Source of the DNA: Streptomyces spongiicola
GTDB taxonomy: Bacteria > Actinomycetota > Actinomycetes > Streptomycetales > Streptomycetaceae
Assembly: GCF_003122365.1 (NCBI RefSeq)
Contig: NZ_CP029254.1
Coordinates: forward strand, 6,016,001-6,080,000
Direction of reading: 5' to 3'
Length of the DNA: 64,000 nucleotides
A program made the translations under genes and the position numbers. Positions 25,040 through 33,564 of the stretch are shown piece after piece. The notes under the pieces were generated by a model. The model was not told where the DNA came from and made no database searches. It saw nothing but the letters and a program-made list of their open reading frames with translations. The first letter of the stretch is position 1. Each line of letters begins with the position of its first letter.

Positions 25040-25041
25040 AT

Positions 25042-25093
25042 CCTAGGACGGTCGTCCTAGGCGACGGCTCCGACTCTAGGACATTCGTCCTAG
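25042..25093. promoter_or_regulatory. twin TAGGAC-N4-GTCCTA palindromes
   Basis: Site 1 (25042-25061) has 9-bp arms CCTAGGACG and CGTCCTAGG around GT. Site 2 (25076-25093) has 7-bp arms CTAGGAC and GTCCTAG around ATTC. Their centres are 33 bp apart, about three DNA turns, favouring binding on one face. They are the right type and length for a TetR dimer. The nearest candidate is the TetR gene transcribed away from them. The region 24846-25276 otherwise holds no sure gene. Confidence 0.75.
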
Positions 25094-25276
25094 CCTGGGC
25101 AAGGCCGACGTGCCGCCAGCGCCCGGTCCCGCGGCACCACCCGGACGACCACCGGTCACCACCCGGCAGACCACCGGTACCGAGCCTGTTCGCCCTCTGG
25201 ACGATCCGCCGCCCGACCGGCATCACCCGACGTCGGACTTCAGCCCTGCGAACGACCGGATACCCGGCGGCCGTGG

Positions 25277-27592
25277 TCAGCCGCCGTCCGTGCGCTCCAG
25301 CAGTGCCGCCGGGCCCGCGGCGAACAACTGCGCCAGGGGCAGGGGAGCCCCGCCCGTGAACTCCCGGCCCGGAGAGAGCAGGTCCGCCCACCGCCCGGCC
25401 GGGAGCGGCAGCGAGGTGTCCCGCCAGCCGCCCGACTCCTCCAGCCGCAGCGCCAGCCTGGTCACCGCCGTGACCACCTCGCCCGAGCGGGCGAATGCCA
25501 CGCAGTGCGCCGCCGCGGGCCCGTCCGCCGCCAGCGGAGCGTATGAGCCCGACCCGCCGAAGACCTCCGGGCGTCGCCGGCGCAGACCCAGCGCCGCCCT
25601 CGTCAGCGCTGTCTTCCGGTCCTCGTCCCGTTCCCGGAACGGCCGCCGGTTGTCCGGGTCGACCAGCGCGACGTAGTCGGCCTCCGTCCCCTGGTAGAGG
25701 TCGGGGACCCCCGGCATCGTCAGATGGACCAGCGCGGCGCCGAGCGCGTTGGCCTGTACATACGCGTCCAGTTCCCGGACGAACAGGGCCACCTGGTGCA
25801 TGGCGCGCCCGGCCGGTCCCGCCTCCACGAACTCCCGCACGGCCCGCTCGTACCCCTCGTCCGGCTCGGTCCAGCCGGTGTGCAGCCCCGCCTCCCGCGC
25901 CGACTTCAGCAGCGCCGGACCCAGCCGCCCCGGGTCGGGCACACCGAAGCCGGTCGCCGTCTGCCAGGCCGTCCAGGCGAAGTGACGGTCCGGGGCCGGC
26001 GCCCAGTCCAGGCCCGTCAGCAGCCGCTCCCACCGCTCCGGGCACTGGGACAGCACCGCGATCCGCGCCCGGACGTCCGCACTGCGCTTGGTGTCGTGTG
26101 TGGAGAGCACCGTGCCCGAGGCCGGCCAGTCCCGGGCGATCCTGCCGCAGTAGGCGTGGAACTCCTCCGGGGCCACCGCCGGCCGGCCCGGGTCGCCGCC
26201 CACCTCGTTGGCCGACAGCAGCGGTACATAGCGGTAGAAGGCCGTGTCCTCAACCGACTTCGCGCGCAGCGCCGACGACGTCTGCGCGAACCGCGCCCGG
26301 AACGCACGCTGGTCCGGGCCGTCCCCGAGCCGGCCGAGCGCCAGGTCCCGGACCACGTCCACCGCGTCGCCCTCCCGGGCCACCGCGAACGCCGCCCTCG
26401 CCCGCAGCGCCGCGTCCGCGGTCACCACCGACTCGCCGCCGGTGCGGTACGGCCGGTAGACGGGCACCCGCACCAGCAGTTCGCGGATCGCGGTGCGCAG
26501 TGCCCAGGGCGCGTGGTCGCGCAGCGCCGGGTCCGCGGCGCAGACCCGTTCGGCCAGCCGCGCCAGGGCCTCGGTCTCGGCCGCCAGCTCGTGCGTCACC
26601 ACCGTGCGGGCGGCGCGCCGTACGGTCGCCCCCCAGTAGCCGCCGCGGTCCCCGGCGGGGGCGGTGTGGTCCCGGTACCGCCGCAGCAGCTCCCCGGCCC
26701 CGTCCGGGTCGGTGAACAGCCCGTCGATCCGGTACAGCGCGTCGTAGCCGGTGGTGCCGGCCACCGGCCAGGAGGCCGGCAGCCGCTCGTCGCCGGTGAG
26801 GATCTTCTCGACGACGGTCCAGCAGCCGCCGGTCGCCTCGTTCAGCCGCAGCAGATAGCCCTCCGGGTCGGCCAGCCCGTCCGGGTGGTCGATCCGCAGG
26901 CCCTCGACGACCCCGTCCCGCACCAGCTCCAGGATCTTGGCGTGGGTGGCGGCGAAGACCTCCGGGTCCTCCACCCGGAGGCCGATCAGATCGGAGACGG
27001 TGAAGAACCGGCGGTAGTTCAGCTCGGTGCGGGCCAGCCGCCACCAGCCGAGCCGGTACCACTGGGCGTCCAGCAGCTCGGGCAGCGGAAGCTCCTGCGT
27101 CCCCTCCCGCAGCGGGAACGCGTGTTCGCCGTAGTGCAGGCTTCGCCCCTCCACCCGCAGCGCGCCGAACTCCTCGCCCAGCCGGTCGCCGAGCACGGGC
27201 ATCAGCACCTTCCCGCCGCCCGCGTCCCAGTCGATGTCGAACCAGCGGGCGAACGGCGACCCGGGCCCCTCCCGCAGCACCTCCCGGAGGGCCCGGTTGT
27301 ACCGGGGGAACGCGGCCATGTGGTTCGGCACGATGTCGACCACCAGTCCGAGGCCGTGCCCGCGGGCGGTGCGGGCCAGCGCGCGCAGCCCCGCCTCGCC
27401 GCCGAACTCCTCCCGCACCCGGCCGTGGTCGACGACGTCGTACCCGTGCCGGGAGCCGGGCACCGCCTCCAGGACGGGGGAGAGGTGCAGATGGGAGACA
27501 CCGAGGCCGGCGAGGTAGGGGACCGCCTCCTCGGCGGCCCGGAAGGGGAAGTCCGGTTGCAGTTGGAGCCGGTATGTGGAGGTGGGCGTCAT
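25277..27592 (-). CDS. treY: malto-oligosyltrehalose synthase
   Basis: This 771-residue GH13 enzyme rearranges the reducing-end alpha-1,4 bond of maltodextrin to alpha-1,1, making maltooligosyltrehalose. It begins STYRLQLQPDFPFRAAEEAVPYLAGLGVSHLHLSP, and VVDIVPNHMA is region I. EGLRIDHPDGLADPEGYL is region II with the nucleophile Asp, TVVEKIL is region III with the acid/base Glu, and SVEDTAFYRYV plus LSTHDTKRSADVRAR are TreY-specific region IV motifs. ATG 27592 is chosen at the domain start; no ribosome site is visible and an in-frame upstream ATG is possible. TreZ is encoded 13 kb to the left and GlgX just upstream. Confidence 0.95.
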   Translation of the reverse strand: MTPTSTYRLQLQPDFPFRAAEEAVPYLAGLGVSHLHLSPVLEAVPGSRHGYDVVDHGRVREEFGGEAGLRALARTARGHGLGLVVDIVPNHMAAFPRYNRALREVLREGPGSPFARWFDIDWDAGGGKVLMPVLGDRLGEEFGALRVEGRSLHYGEHAFPLREGTQELPLPELLDAQWYRLGWWRLARTELNYRRFFTVSDLIGLRVEDPEVFAATHAKILELVRDGVVEGLRIDHPDGLADPEGYLLRLNEATGGCWTVVEKILTGDERLPASWPVAGTTGYDALYRIDGLFTDPDGAGELLRRYRDHTAPAGDRGGYWGATVRRAARTVVTHELAAETEALARLAERVCAADPALRDHAPWALRTAIRELLVRVPVYRPYRTGGESVVTADAALRARAAFAVAREGDAVDVVRDLALGRLGDGPDQRAFRARFAQTSSALRAKSVEDTAFYRYVPLLSANEVGGDPGRPAVAPEEFHAYCGRIARDWPASGTVLSTHDTKRSADVRARIAVLSQCPERWERLLTGLDWAPAPDRHFAWTAWQTATGFGVPDPGRLGPALLKSAREAGLHTGWTEPDEGYERAVREFVEAGPAGRAMHQVALFVRELDAYVQANALGAALVHLTMPGVPDLYQGTEADYVALVDPDNRRPFRERDEDRKTALTRAALGLRRRRPEVFGGSGSYAPLAADGPAAAHCVAFARSGEVVTAVTRLALRLEESGGWRDTSLPLPAGRWADLLSPGREFTGGAPLPLAQLFAAGPAALLERTDGG

Positions 27593-28061
27593 GCGAACGT
27601 ACGTACCCGGATCGGGCCCCTCTGTGTCATCGGCCGCCGCACCGGCGGCGGCCATCGGCCGAACGTTCACCTGATACGGGGAACGCGCGGGCGGTGGCCG
27701 GGGAAGGGGCCGGGGCGGTGGCCGGGGAAGGGGCCGGGGCCCGGCCGGGCGCGTTCGCCCGGGAGGCGTTCCGTGGGGCCGTGCGGCGGGAACGTACGGC
27801 GGGGAACGTACGGCGCGGAACGCCCGCCGGGAACATGCACGGGAACGTCCACCGGAACCTCCGCCGGGAACGTCCGGCGCGGATCCGGGCAGGGGAGGTG
27901 CTCCGCGCGGTGTCGCCGCTCGCCGCGCCCCTTCTCCGCGGTCTCTCCGCCGCTTCTCCGCCGCCTCTCCGCCCGTGATCCCGCGCACCGGCCGCCCTCG
28001 TCCGCCCGCCGAGGGCGAGCCGCGGTGAGCGGACTGACGGCGCTCGCTCCTCATCGGCGCC
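27593..28061. repeat. GGAACGT-rich repeat spacer between glgX and treY
   Basis: No gene is seen. Two 25-bp copies of a GGTGGCCGGGGAAGGGGCCG-containing unit lie at about 27693-27742. From 27780 to 27880 the sequence GGGAACGT or GGAACGTCC recurs at 10-20 bp intervals (at least six times). GGAAC resembles the -35 element of some ECF-sigma promoters, but no matching spaced -10 is obvious. Confidence 0.6.
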
Positions 28062-30182
28062 CTACGCGGGCCGCCGCAGCACCGTCAGACTTCGGCTGAT
28101 CATCCTGATCCGCTCGCCCGCGTCCACCTTCGGCCCCTGTCCCGGGGGGACGCCCTCGGGCCGGGCGGTGTCGACCACGACCTGCCACTGCAGTCCGTGG
28201 TCGACCGGTACGGCGAAGTCCAGGTCCTCGTCGCTCGCGTTGAACATCAGCAGGAACGAGTCGTCGGAGATCCGCTCGCCCCGCGGCCCCGGCTCCGAGA
28301 TGGCGTGGCCGTTCAGGAAGACGGTCAGGGCCCTGGCGTGGGCGGCCTGCCAGTCCCGCGAGGTCATCTCGCCGCCTTCCGGCGTGAACCAGGCGATGTC
28401 GGAGAGTTCGTCGTGCGTGCCCTCGACCGGCCTGCCGTGGAAGAAGCGCCGCCGCCGGAACACCTGGTGGTCGCGGCGCAGCCACACCATCGCCCGGGTG
28501 AACGCCAGCAGCGTGCCGTCCTGGTCGGCCGTCGACTCCGGCCAGCGCACCCAGGCCAGCTCGTTGTCCTGGCAGTACGCGTTGTTGTTGCCCCGCTGGG
28601 TGCGGGCGAACTCGTCGCCGTGGCTGAGCATCGGCACACCCTGCGACAGCATCAGCGTCGCGATGAAGTTGCGCATCTGGCGGTTGCGCAGCTCCCGGAC
28701 CGAGCCGTCCTCCGTCTCGCCTTCCGCGCCGCAGTTCCAGGACCGGTTGTGGCTCTCCCCGTCCCGGTTGCCCTCCCCGTTGGCCTGGTTGTGCTTCTCG
28801 TTGTACGAGACGAGGTCGTGCAGGGTGAAACCGTCGTGGCAGGTGACGAAGTTGACGGAGGCGAGGGGGCGCCGGCCGTCGTCCTGGTACAGGTCGGAGG
28901 AGCCGGTGAGCCGGGACGCGAACTCGGCGAGGGTGCGCGGCTCGCCGCGCCACAGGTCCCGCACGGTGTCCCGGTACTTGCCGTTCCACTCCGTCCACAG
29001 CGGCGGGAACTTGCCCACCTGGTAGCCGCCCTCGCCGACGTCCCACGGCTCGGCGATCAGCTTGACCTGGCTGACCACCGGGTCCTGCTGGACCAGGTCG
29101 AAGAACGACGACAGCCGGTCCACCTCGTGGAACTGCCGTGCGAGCGTCGCCGCCAGGTCGAAGCGGAAGCCGTCGACGTGCATCTCGGTCACCCAGTACC
29201 GCAGCGAGTCCATGATCAGCTGGAGCACGTGGGGTGAGCGCATCAGCATCGAGTTGCCGGTGCCGGTCGTGTCCATGTAGTACCGGCGGTCCTCGGTGAG
29301 CCGGTAGTAGGAGGCGTTGTCGATACCGCGGAACGAGAGCGTCGGGCCGAGATGGTTCCCCTCGGCCGTGTGGTTGTAGACGACGTCGAGAATGACCTCG
29401 ATGCCGGCCTGGTGCAGGGCCCGCACCGCGGACTTGAACTCCAGGACCTGCTGGCCCCGGTCGCCCCAAGAGGCATAGCTGTTGTGCGGGGCGAAGAACC
29501 CGATGGTGTTGTAGCCCCAGTAGTTGTCCAGACCCGCGTCGACCAGCCGGTGGTCGCTGACGAACTGGTGTACGGGCATCAACTCCAGTGCCGTGACGCC
29601 CAGTTCCGACAGATGCGAGATCACTTCGGGGTGGGCGAGACCCGCGTACGTCCCGCGCAGTTCCTCCGGCAGCGCGGGGTGCAGCATCGTCAGGCCCTTG
29701 ACGTGCGCCTCGTAGATGACCGTGCGGTGGTAGTCGGTGCGCGGCGGACGGTCGTCACCCCAGTCGAAGTACGGGTTGACGACGACCGACGCCATCGTGT
29801 GCGGCGCCGAGTCCAGGTCGTTGCGCGAGTCGGGTCTGCCGAAGTGGTAGCCGTAGACCGCCTCCCCCCAGTCGACGCGGCCGCTCATCGCCCGCGCGTA
29901 CGGGTCGAGGAGCAGTTTCGCCGAGTTGCACCGCTGCCCGTGCTCGGGCTCGTACGGGCCGTGCACCCGGAAGCCGTAGCGCTGCCCGGGCATCACGCCC
30001 GGCAGGTAGGCGTGGCGCACGAAAGCGTCGGTCTCGCGGAGCTCGACCGCGGTCTCGGAGCCGTCGTCGTGGAGCAGACACAGCTCGATTCGGTGGGCGG
30101 CCTCTGAGTAGACCGCGAAGTTGGTGCCGGCGCCGTCGTAGGTGGCACCGAGTGGATACGCCTGTCCCGGCCAGACCTGCAT
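28062..30182 (-). CDS. glgX: glycogen debranching enzyme
   Basis: This 706-residue GH13 isoamylase-type enzyme hydrolyses alpha-1,6 branches of glycogen limit dextrins. The N-terminal CBM48 starts QVWPGQAYPLGATYDGAGTNFAVYSE. In the catalytic barrel, DVVYNHTAEGN is region I, VDGFRFDLAATL region II with the nucleophile, LIAEPWD region III with the Glu, and NFVTCHDGFTLHDLVSYNEKHN region IV. The ATG at 30182 is preceded by GGAAGAG. It lies upstream of treY on the same strand, feeding linear maltodextrin to the TreY/TreZ pair. Confidence 0.96.
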   Translation of the reverse strand: MQVWPGQAYPLGATYDGAGTNFAVYSEAAHRIELCLLHDDGSETAVELRETDAFVRHAYLPGVMPGQRYGFRVHGPYEPEHGQRCNSAKLLLDPYARAMSGRVDWGEAVYGYHFGRPDSRNDLDSAPHTMASVVVNPYFDWGDDRPPRTDYHRTVIYEAHVKGLTMLHPALPEELRGTYAGLAHPEVISHLSELGVTALELMPVHQFVSDHRLVDAGLDNYWGYNTIGFFAPHNSYASWGDRGQQVLEFKSAVRALHQAGIEVILDVVYNHTAEGNHLGPTLSFRGIDNASYYRLTEDRRYYMDTTGTGNSMLMRSPHVLQLIMDSLRYWVTEMHVDGFRFDLAATLARQFHEVDRLSSFFDLVQQDPVVSQVKLIAEPWDVGEGGYQVGKFPPLWTEWNGKYRDTVRDLWRGEPRTLAEFASRLTGSSDLYQDDGRRPLASVNFVTCHDGFTLHDLVSYNEKHNQANGEGNRDGESHNRSWNCGAEGETEDGSVRELRNRQMRNFIATLMLSQGVPMLSHGDEFARTQRGNNNAYCQDNELAWVRWPESTADQDGTLLAFTRAMVWLRRDHQVFRRRRFFHGRPVEGTHDELSDIAWFTPEGGEMTSRDWQAAHARALTVFLNGHAISEPGPRGERISDDSFLLMFNASDEDLDFAVPVDHGLQWQVVVDTARPEGVPPGQGPKVDAGERIRMISRSLTVLRRPA

Positions 30183-30260
30183 AGATAGAACTCTTCCACT
30201 TCTGATCCGGGTGCGGGGGACCTCTTCGGCCAGATCCTCCCCGAAAGTCGCGCAAGCTCC

Positions 30261-30280
30261 TAGGACTCACCGCCGTCCTA
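30261..30280. promoter_or_regulatory. TAGGAC-N8-GTCCTA inverted repeat upstream of glgX
   Basis: TAGGAC (30261-30266) and GTCCTA (30275-30280) are the same half-sites as in the twin palindromes at 25042-25093 but with an 8-base rather than 4-base centre. It lies about 80 bp upstream of the glgX start. The half-sites may also double as -10-like elements, so both roles are possible. Confidence 0.4.
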
Positions 30281-31025
30281 CCGGGTGACCACGGCCGCGA
30301 ACGGGCAGCCGAACCGGTGGCGAAACCGGTAGCGAACCGGTAGCAAAGGGCCGGAAGGACACCCATGCTCGGCGGGGCGCACTGCTCCGCAGGGTCGGCC
30401 GGGGTCCGCGGCGCCTCACCGCGGACCCGGCCGAAGCCGGGCCCACCGAAGACCGGGGCCGCCGTGCCGCCCTGCCGCCGTGTGGCTGCCGGTCCCGGTC
30501 GTCCCGTGCCGTTCCGCGTCCAGAGGCGCGGGCCGGCTCGTCACGTCACGGCGCTCGACCTCACCACCTCACCGCCTCGCGGCACCACCGCCTCGCGACC
30601 GGGAGGACCGGGAGGAGTGAAAGGAGTGGAAGGAGCGGGAGGAGCGGGAGGACCGGGCCTGCGTGCTGTTCGCCGTGCCGCGCACCCGGGTCCGCGCCAC
30701 CGGGCGCCGCCGGCACCCTGGACGCCCGCGTCAACGGCGAGCCGCCTGACTACCCGGACGGGTGGGTCCGTACCGGCTTCCAGCACGCCCCGCGGGAGGA
30801 GGACCGGCGGCCGGCGCACGTCCACCGGCAGGGCCTCCCGCTTCCACCCAGCGACGTCGCGGCTATGAGTCCGCTCACCCCGGAGCACCTCGGCGGCCGG
30901 AACGCTGCGCCACCGTGCGGGAGTTGGGCGAAGAGCCTGTGGATCCTGCTGCACCGTGTCCCGCTCCCGGAGTACCCTTCCTTGATCGTTGAAGACGGTG
31001 TGCGGGAGCAGAAGGCGGTGCACGG
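30281..31025. other. long spacer, possible coding remnants
   Basis: There is a triple ACCGGTRGCRAA repeat at 30312-30350 and a purine repeat of GGAGGAGCGGGA type at 30598-30655. From about 30730 to 30985 one plus frame reads like ordinary protein (VNGEPPDYPDGWVRTGFQHAP, later SPLTPEHLGGRN). It has no start and changes character, so it may be a degenerate gene end. No family could be named. Confidence 0.4.
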
Positions 31026-32270
31026 GTGAGCTCCGGAGGGCTTGAGCTACCCCCAGGTGACACGGGTCACGACGGGGACTCCTCCGACGCGCCGCCGGGC
31101 GCGGTCTCCCTAGCCCGGCCGGTGGACACGGGATCCGAGATCGGGCCCGAACTGGAGTGGAGCGCGGACGCCTGGAGCGAGGTGCGCACCCGCGCCCAGC
31201 GGGCGGGGCGGGCGTACATCTGGCTGAATCTGGTCGAGCAGCGACTGCGCGCCGTCGTGGCCGCGGTGCTGAGGCCGGTCTACGAACCCGTGCACGGCGA
31301 GGAGTGGGTCGTCGCCGCGGCCGGCCCGGCCGGTCAGGAGTGGGTGCAGCGGGCCGTCGCGGTACGGGAGGTCAGCCGCCGCAAGGGCTACCTCCTGGAC
31401 CCCGCCGACGACAACGTCCTCAGCTTCCTCACCCTGCCGCAGCTCAGGGAGCTGATGGTCCAGCACTGGCCCTGTTTCGCACCGTACTTCGACGACCGGC
31501 GCGACGTCGAACTGGCGCTGGACGAGCTGGAGGTCGCGCGGAACGTCGTCTCCCGCAACCGGGCGCTGAACGAGACGGTGCTCGCCCAGGCCGAACGGGC
31601 CTCGGCACGGCTGCTGGAGATCCTCGGCAGCGGCGCCGGCGTGCCGTCCGGCGACCGGCTCCCGGTGGACGCGGTCGAGGACCTCGTGGGAGACCGGTAC
31701 GCGGACGTGGTCTCCATCCACCCCGACCGGGTGCGGTTGCAGCGGCAGCTTCCGGCCGAGGACCTGTTCGGCGGCGCCCGGCGCCTCGACGCCGTCGGCA
31801 TAGGCCTGAACCTCCTGGTGCAGAACTTCTCCGGGCGGCGGCTGGTGCGGCTGGCGGAGTCCGGCTGCCGGGTCCGGCTGCTCTTCCTCAACCCGGCCAG
31901 CAGCGCCGTGAAGCGCCGTGAGCGCGAACTGGGCCTGCGGAAGGGTGAACTGAGCCGCTCGGTGGAGATGAACATCCTCCATATGCGGCGGGTGCGCTCA
32001 CGGCTCCGGGACCCGGGGGCGTTCGAGATCCACGTCTTCGACGAGACGCCGCGCTTCACCGCGTACCTCGTGGACGGGGACGGGGCGGACGGGCTCGCCG
32101 TCGTCCAGTCCTACCTCCGGCGGGCGCGCGGTATGGAGGCGCCGGTGCTGGTCCTGCGCGGCGGCGGCCGGACGGTGGTGCGATCGGATCAGGATTCCGA
32201 GCACGGGCTCTTCCAGACCTACCGTGAGGAGTTCGAGTCGGTATGGGGCGACTCCCGCCCGGTGTCCTGA
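31026..32270 (+). CDS. SAV2148-family HEPN-domain protein
   Basis: This 414-residue protein is conserved across Streptomyces and is known only as the SAV2148 family. An acidic Gly/Asp-rich N-terminus (about 50 residues) precedes a helical HEPN-like region (LEWSADAWSEVRTRAQRAGRAYIWLNLVEQ). The second half, VGIGLNLLVQNFSGRRLVRLAESGCRVRLLFLNP and VEMNILHMRRVRSRL, resembles a phospholipase-D/nucleotide-sensing-like fold. It is cytosolic, with no membrane segment. GTG 31026 has AGAAGG upstream. The function is unknown; HEPN domains are often RNases or nucleotide binders. Confidence 0.85.
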   Translation: MSSGGLELPPGDTGHDGDSSDAPPGAVSLARPVDTGSEIGPELEWSADAWSEVRTRAQRAGRAYIWLNLVEQRLRAVVAAVLRPVYEPVHGEEWVVAAAGPAGQEWVQRAVAVREVSRRKGYLLDPADDNVLSFLTLPQLRELMVQHWPCFAPYFDDRRDVELALDELEVARNVVSRNRALNETVLAQAERASARLLEILGSGAGVPSGDRLPVDAVEDLVGDRYADVVSIHPDRVRLQRQLPAEDLFGGARRLDAVGIGLNLLVQNFSGRRLVRLAESGCRVRLLFLNPASSAVKRRERELGLRKGELSRSVEMNILHMRRVRSRLRDPGAFEIHVFDETPRFTAYLVDGDGADGLAVVQSYLRRARGMEAPVLVLRGGGRTVVRSDQDSEHGLFQTYREEFESVWGDSRPVS

Positions 32271-32335
32271 CCCGGCCGTGTGCCCCCGGCGGACGGCCTG
32301 TGGAGGGAGTGTCAGTGCCGCGTGCGAGAGTTCTC

Positions 32336-32455
32336 GTCAGCAGCACCGAAGCGCACGCACCGAGGAAGCACCAGGCAGCACGCACCGAGGCAGCACGCAA
32401 CAAGCAGCACCAACCGGCATCAAGCAGCACCGAGGCAGGGCCGAGCAGCACCGAC
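32336..32455. repeat. CAGCACCGAGG-type repeats
   Basis: An A/C-rich stretch of imperfect AGCACCGA, CACGCACCGAGG and AAGCAGCACCAA units directly upstream of the exonuclease gene. In the gene's frame it would add a Gln/Ser/Thr-rich head, but the ribosome site and ATG lie downstream of it. Confidence 0.8.
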
Positions 32456-32467
32456 AAGGGGGGGCGG

Positions 32468-33172
32468 ATGACCTGGCACCAGGAGCCACTGGTGGGCTTC
32501 GACCTGGAGACGACGGGCACGGACCCGCTCTCGGCACGGATCGTGACGGCGGCGGTCGTCACGGTCGACGGCGACGGCACGGTGCGTCGGCGCACCTGGT
32601 TGGCGGACCCCGGCATCCGCATCCCCGCCCAGGCGACGGCGATCCACGGCATCACCAGCGAGCGGGCGGCGGCAGAGGGGCGCCCCGCGGGGGACGTGGC
32701 GGCTGAGACGGCGGCGGTGCTGGCCGCTCACTGGGCGCGGGGGATACCGGTCGTGGCGTACAACGCGGCGTTCGACCTCACCCTGCTCGCCGCCGAGCTG
32801 CGACGGCACGGTCTGCCGCCGCTCCGGGACCCCGCCCCGGTCGTCGACCCCTACACCATCGACCGCGCGGTCGACCGCTACCGGCGCGGCAAGCGCACCC
32901 TGGAGGCGGTCTGCGCGGAGTACGGAGTGGTCCTCGACGACCCGCACGAGGCGTCGGCGGACGCCTTGGCGGCCCTCCTGGTCGCCCGGGCGATAGCCGA
33001 CCGGCATCCGTCCGTCGCCGCTCTCACCCCGTCCGCCCTCCACGCCCGCCAGATCCGCTGGTACGCGGAATGGGCCGCGGACTTCCAGTCCTTCCTCCGG
33101 CGCAAGGGTGAGAAGGACGCGGTCGTCGACGGCAGCTGGCCGCTGCGCGCCCCGGCATCGGTCCCCGGCTGA
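32468..33172 (+). CDS. DnaQ-like 3'-5' exonuclease (DEDDh)
   Basis: This 234-residue protein has Exo I with GFDLETTGTDP (Asp and Glu), HGITSERAA after it, Exo II with VAYNAAFDLTLLAAEL, and Exo III with HEASADALA, giving the DEDDh set of metal and catalytic residues. It resembles polymerase III epsilon-like exonucleases that are not fused to a polymerase. ATG 32468 follows AAGGGGGG. No polymerase or ligase gene is nearby. It may act in DNA repair or RNA trimming. Confidence 0.92.
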   Translation: MTWHQEPLVGFDLETTGTDPLSARIVTAAVVTVDGDGTVRRRTWLADPGIRIPAQATAIHGITSERAAAEGRPAGDVAAETAAVLAAHWARGIPVVAYNAAFDLTLLAAELRRHGLPPLRDPAPVVDPYTIDRAVDRYRRGKRTLEAVCAEYGVVLDDPHEASADALAALLVARAIADRHPSVAALTPSALHARQIRWYAEWAADFQSFLRRKGEKDAVVDGSWPLRAPASVPG

Positions 33173-33396
33173 TCCCACCCTGCCGGCCGGCCCGCCCGCT
33201 TCGGTGTCCCGCCGCCGGTGGCCGGTCTGGTGGTACCGGTGCGGGCGGCTCTGCGCCCCCGGTGTCCCGGCGAGGTGCCGATGCTGCGTATCCGGGTTCC
33301 CGTGACGGAGGGCCTGCCCTCGTTCCCGGTGCGGGCGCCCGGCCTGCCATGGCGCCCCCGTGCCCTCGTGCCCGTGCGGCACCCGCCGGCTCCGCC

Positions 33397-33460
33397 GGGC
33401 CCGGGCAACGCTGTTCCTGGCGCCGGGCCCGGGCAACGCTGTTCCTGGCGCCGGGCCCGG
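33397..33460. repeat. 28-bp perfect tandem repeat, 2.3 copies
   Basis: Two exact copies of a unit starting GGGCCCGGGCAACGC and ending CTGGCGCC, then 8 bases of a third. GGGCCC and GGCGCC make each unit partly self-complementary. It lies in the 392-bp gap between the converging exonuclease and phosphotransferase genes; the rest of the gap holds nothing recognisable. Confidence 0.95.
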
Positions 33461-33564
33461 CGTCGCGGTCCACCGCGGTGAGGCCCCCCGCTGCCGCGGA
33501 CCCACGGCCTCGGCCGCCGGGTAACCGGTGCGGCCGGCCGATCGGCACCGGGGGGCGGAACCGT

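Noticed and set aside
24749..25046. Collagen-like Gly-Pro-Tyr repeat ORF
   Set aside because: Only eight identical 9-bp units produce it; the flanking codons are not protein-like and no second Gly-X-Y region exists.
30365..30868. A 167-codon ORF before the SAV2148 gene
   Set aside because: Arg/Pro/Gly-rich composition, simple-repeat DNA and no recognisable fold; only a short stretch in a different frame looks protein-like.
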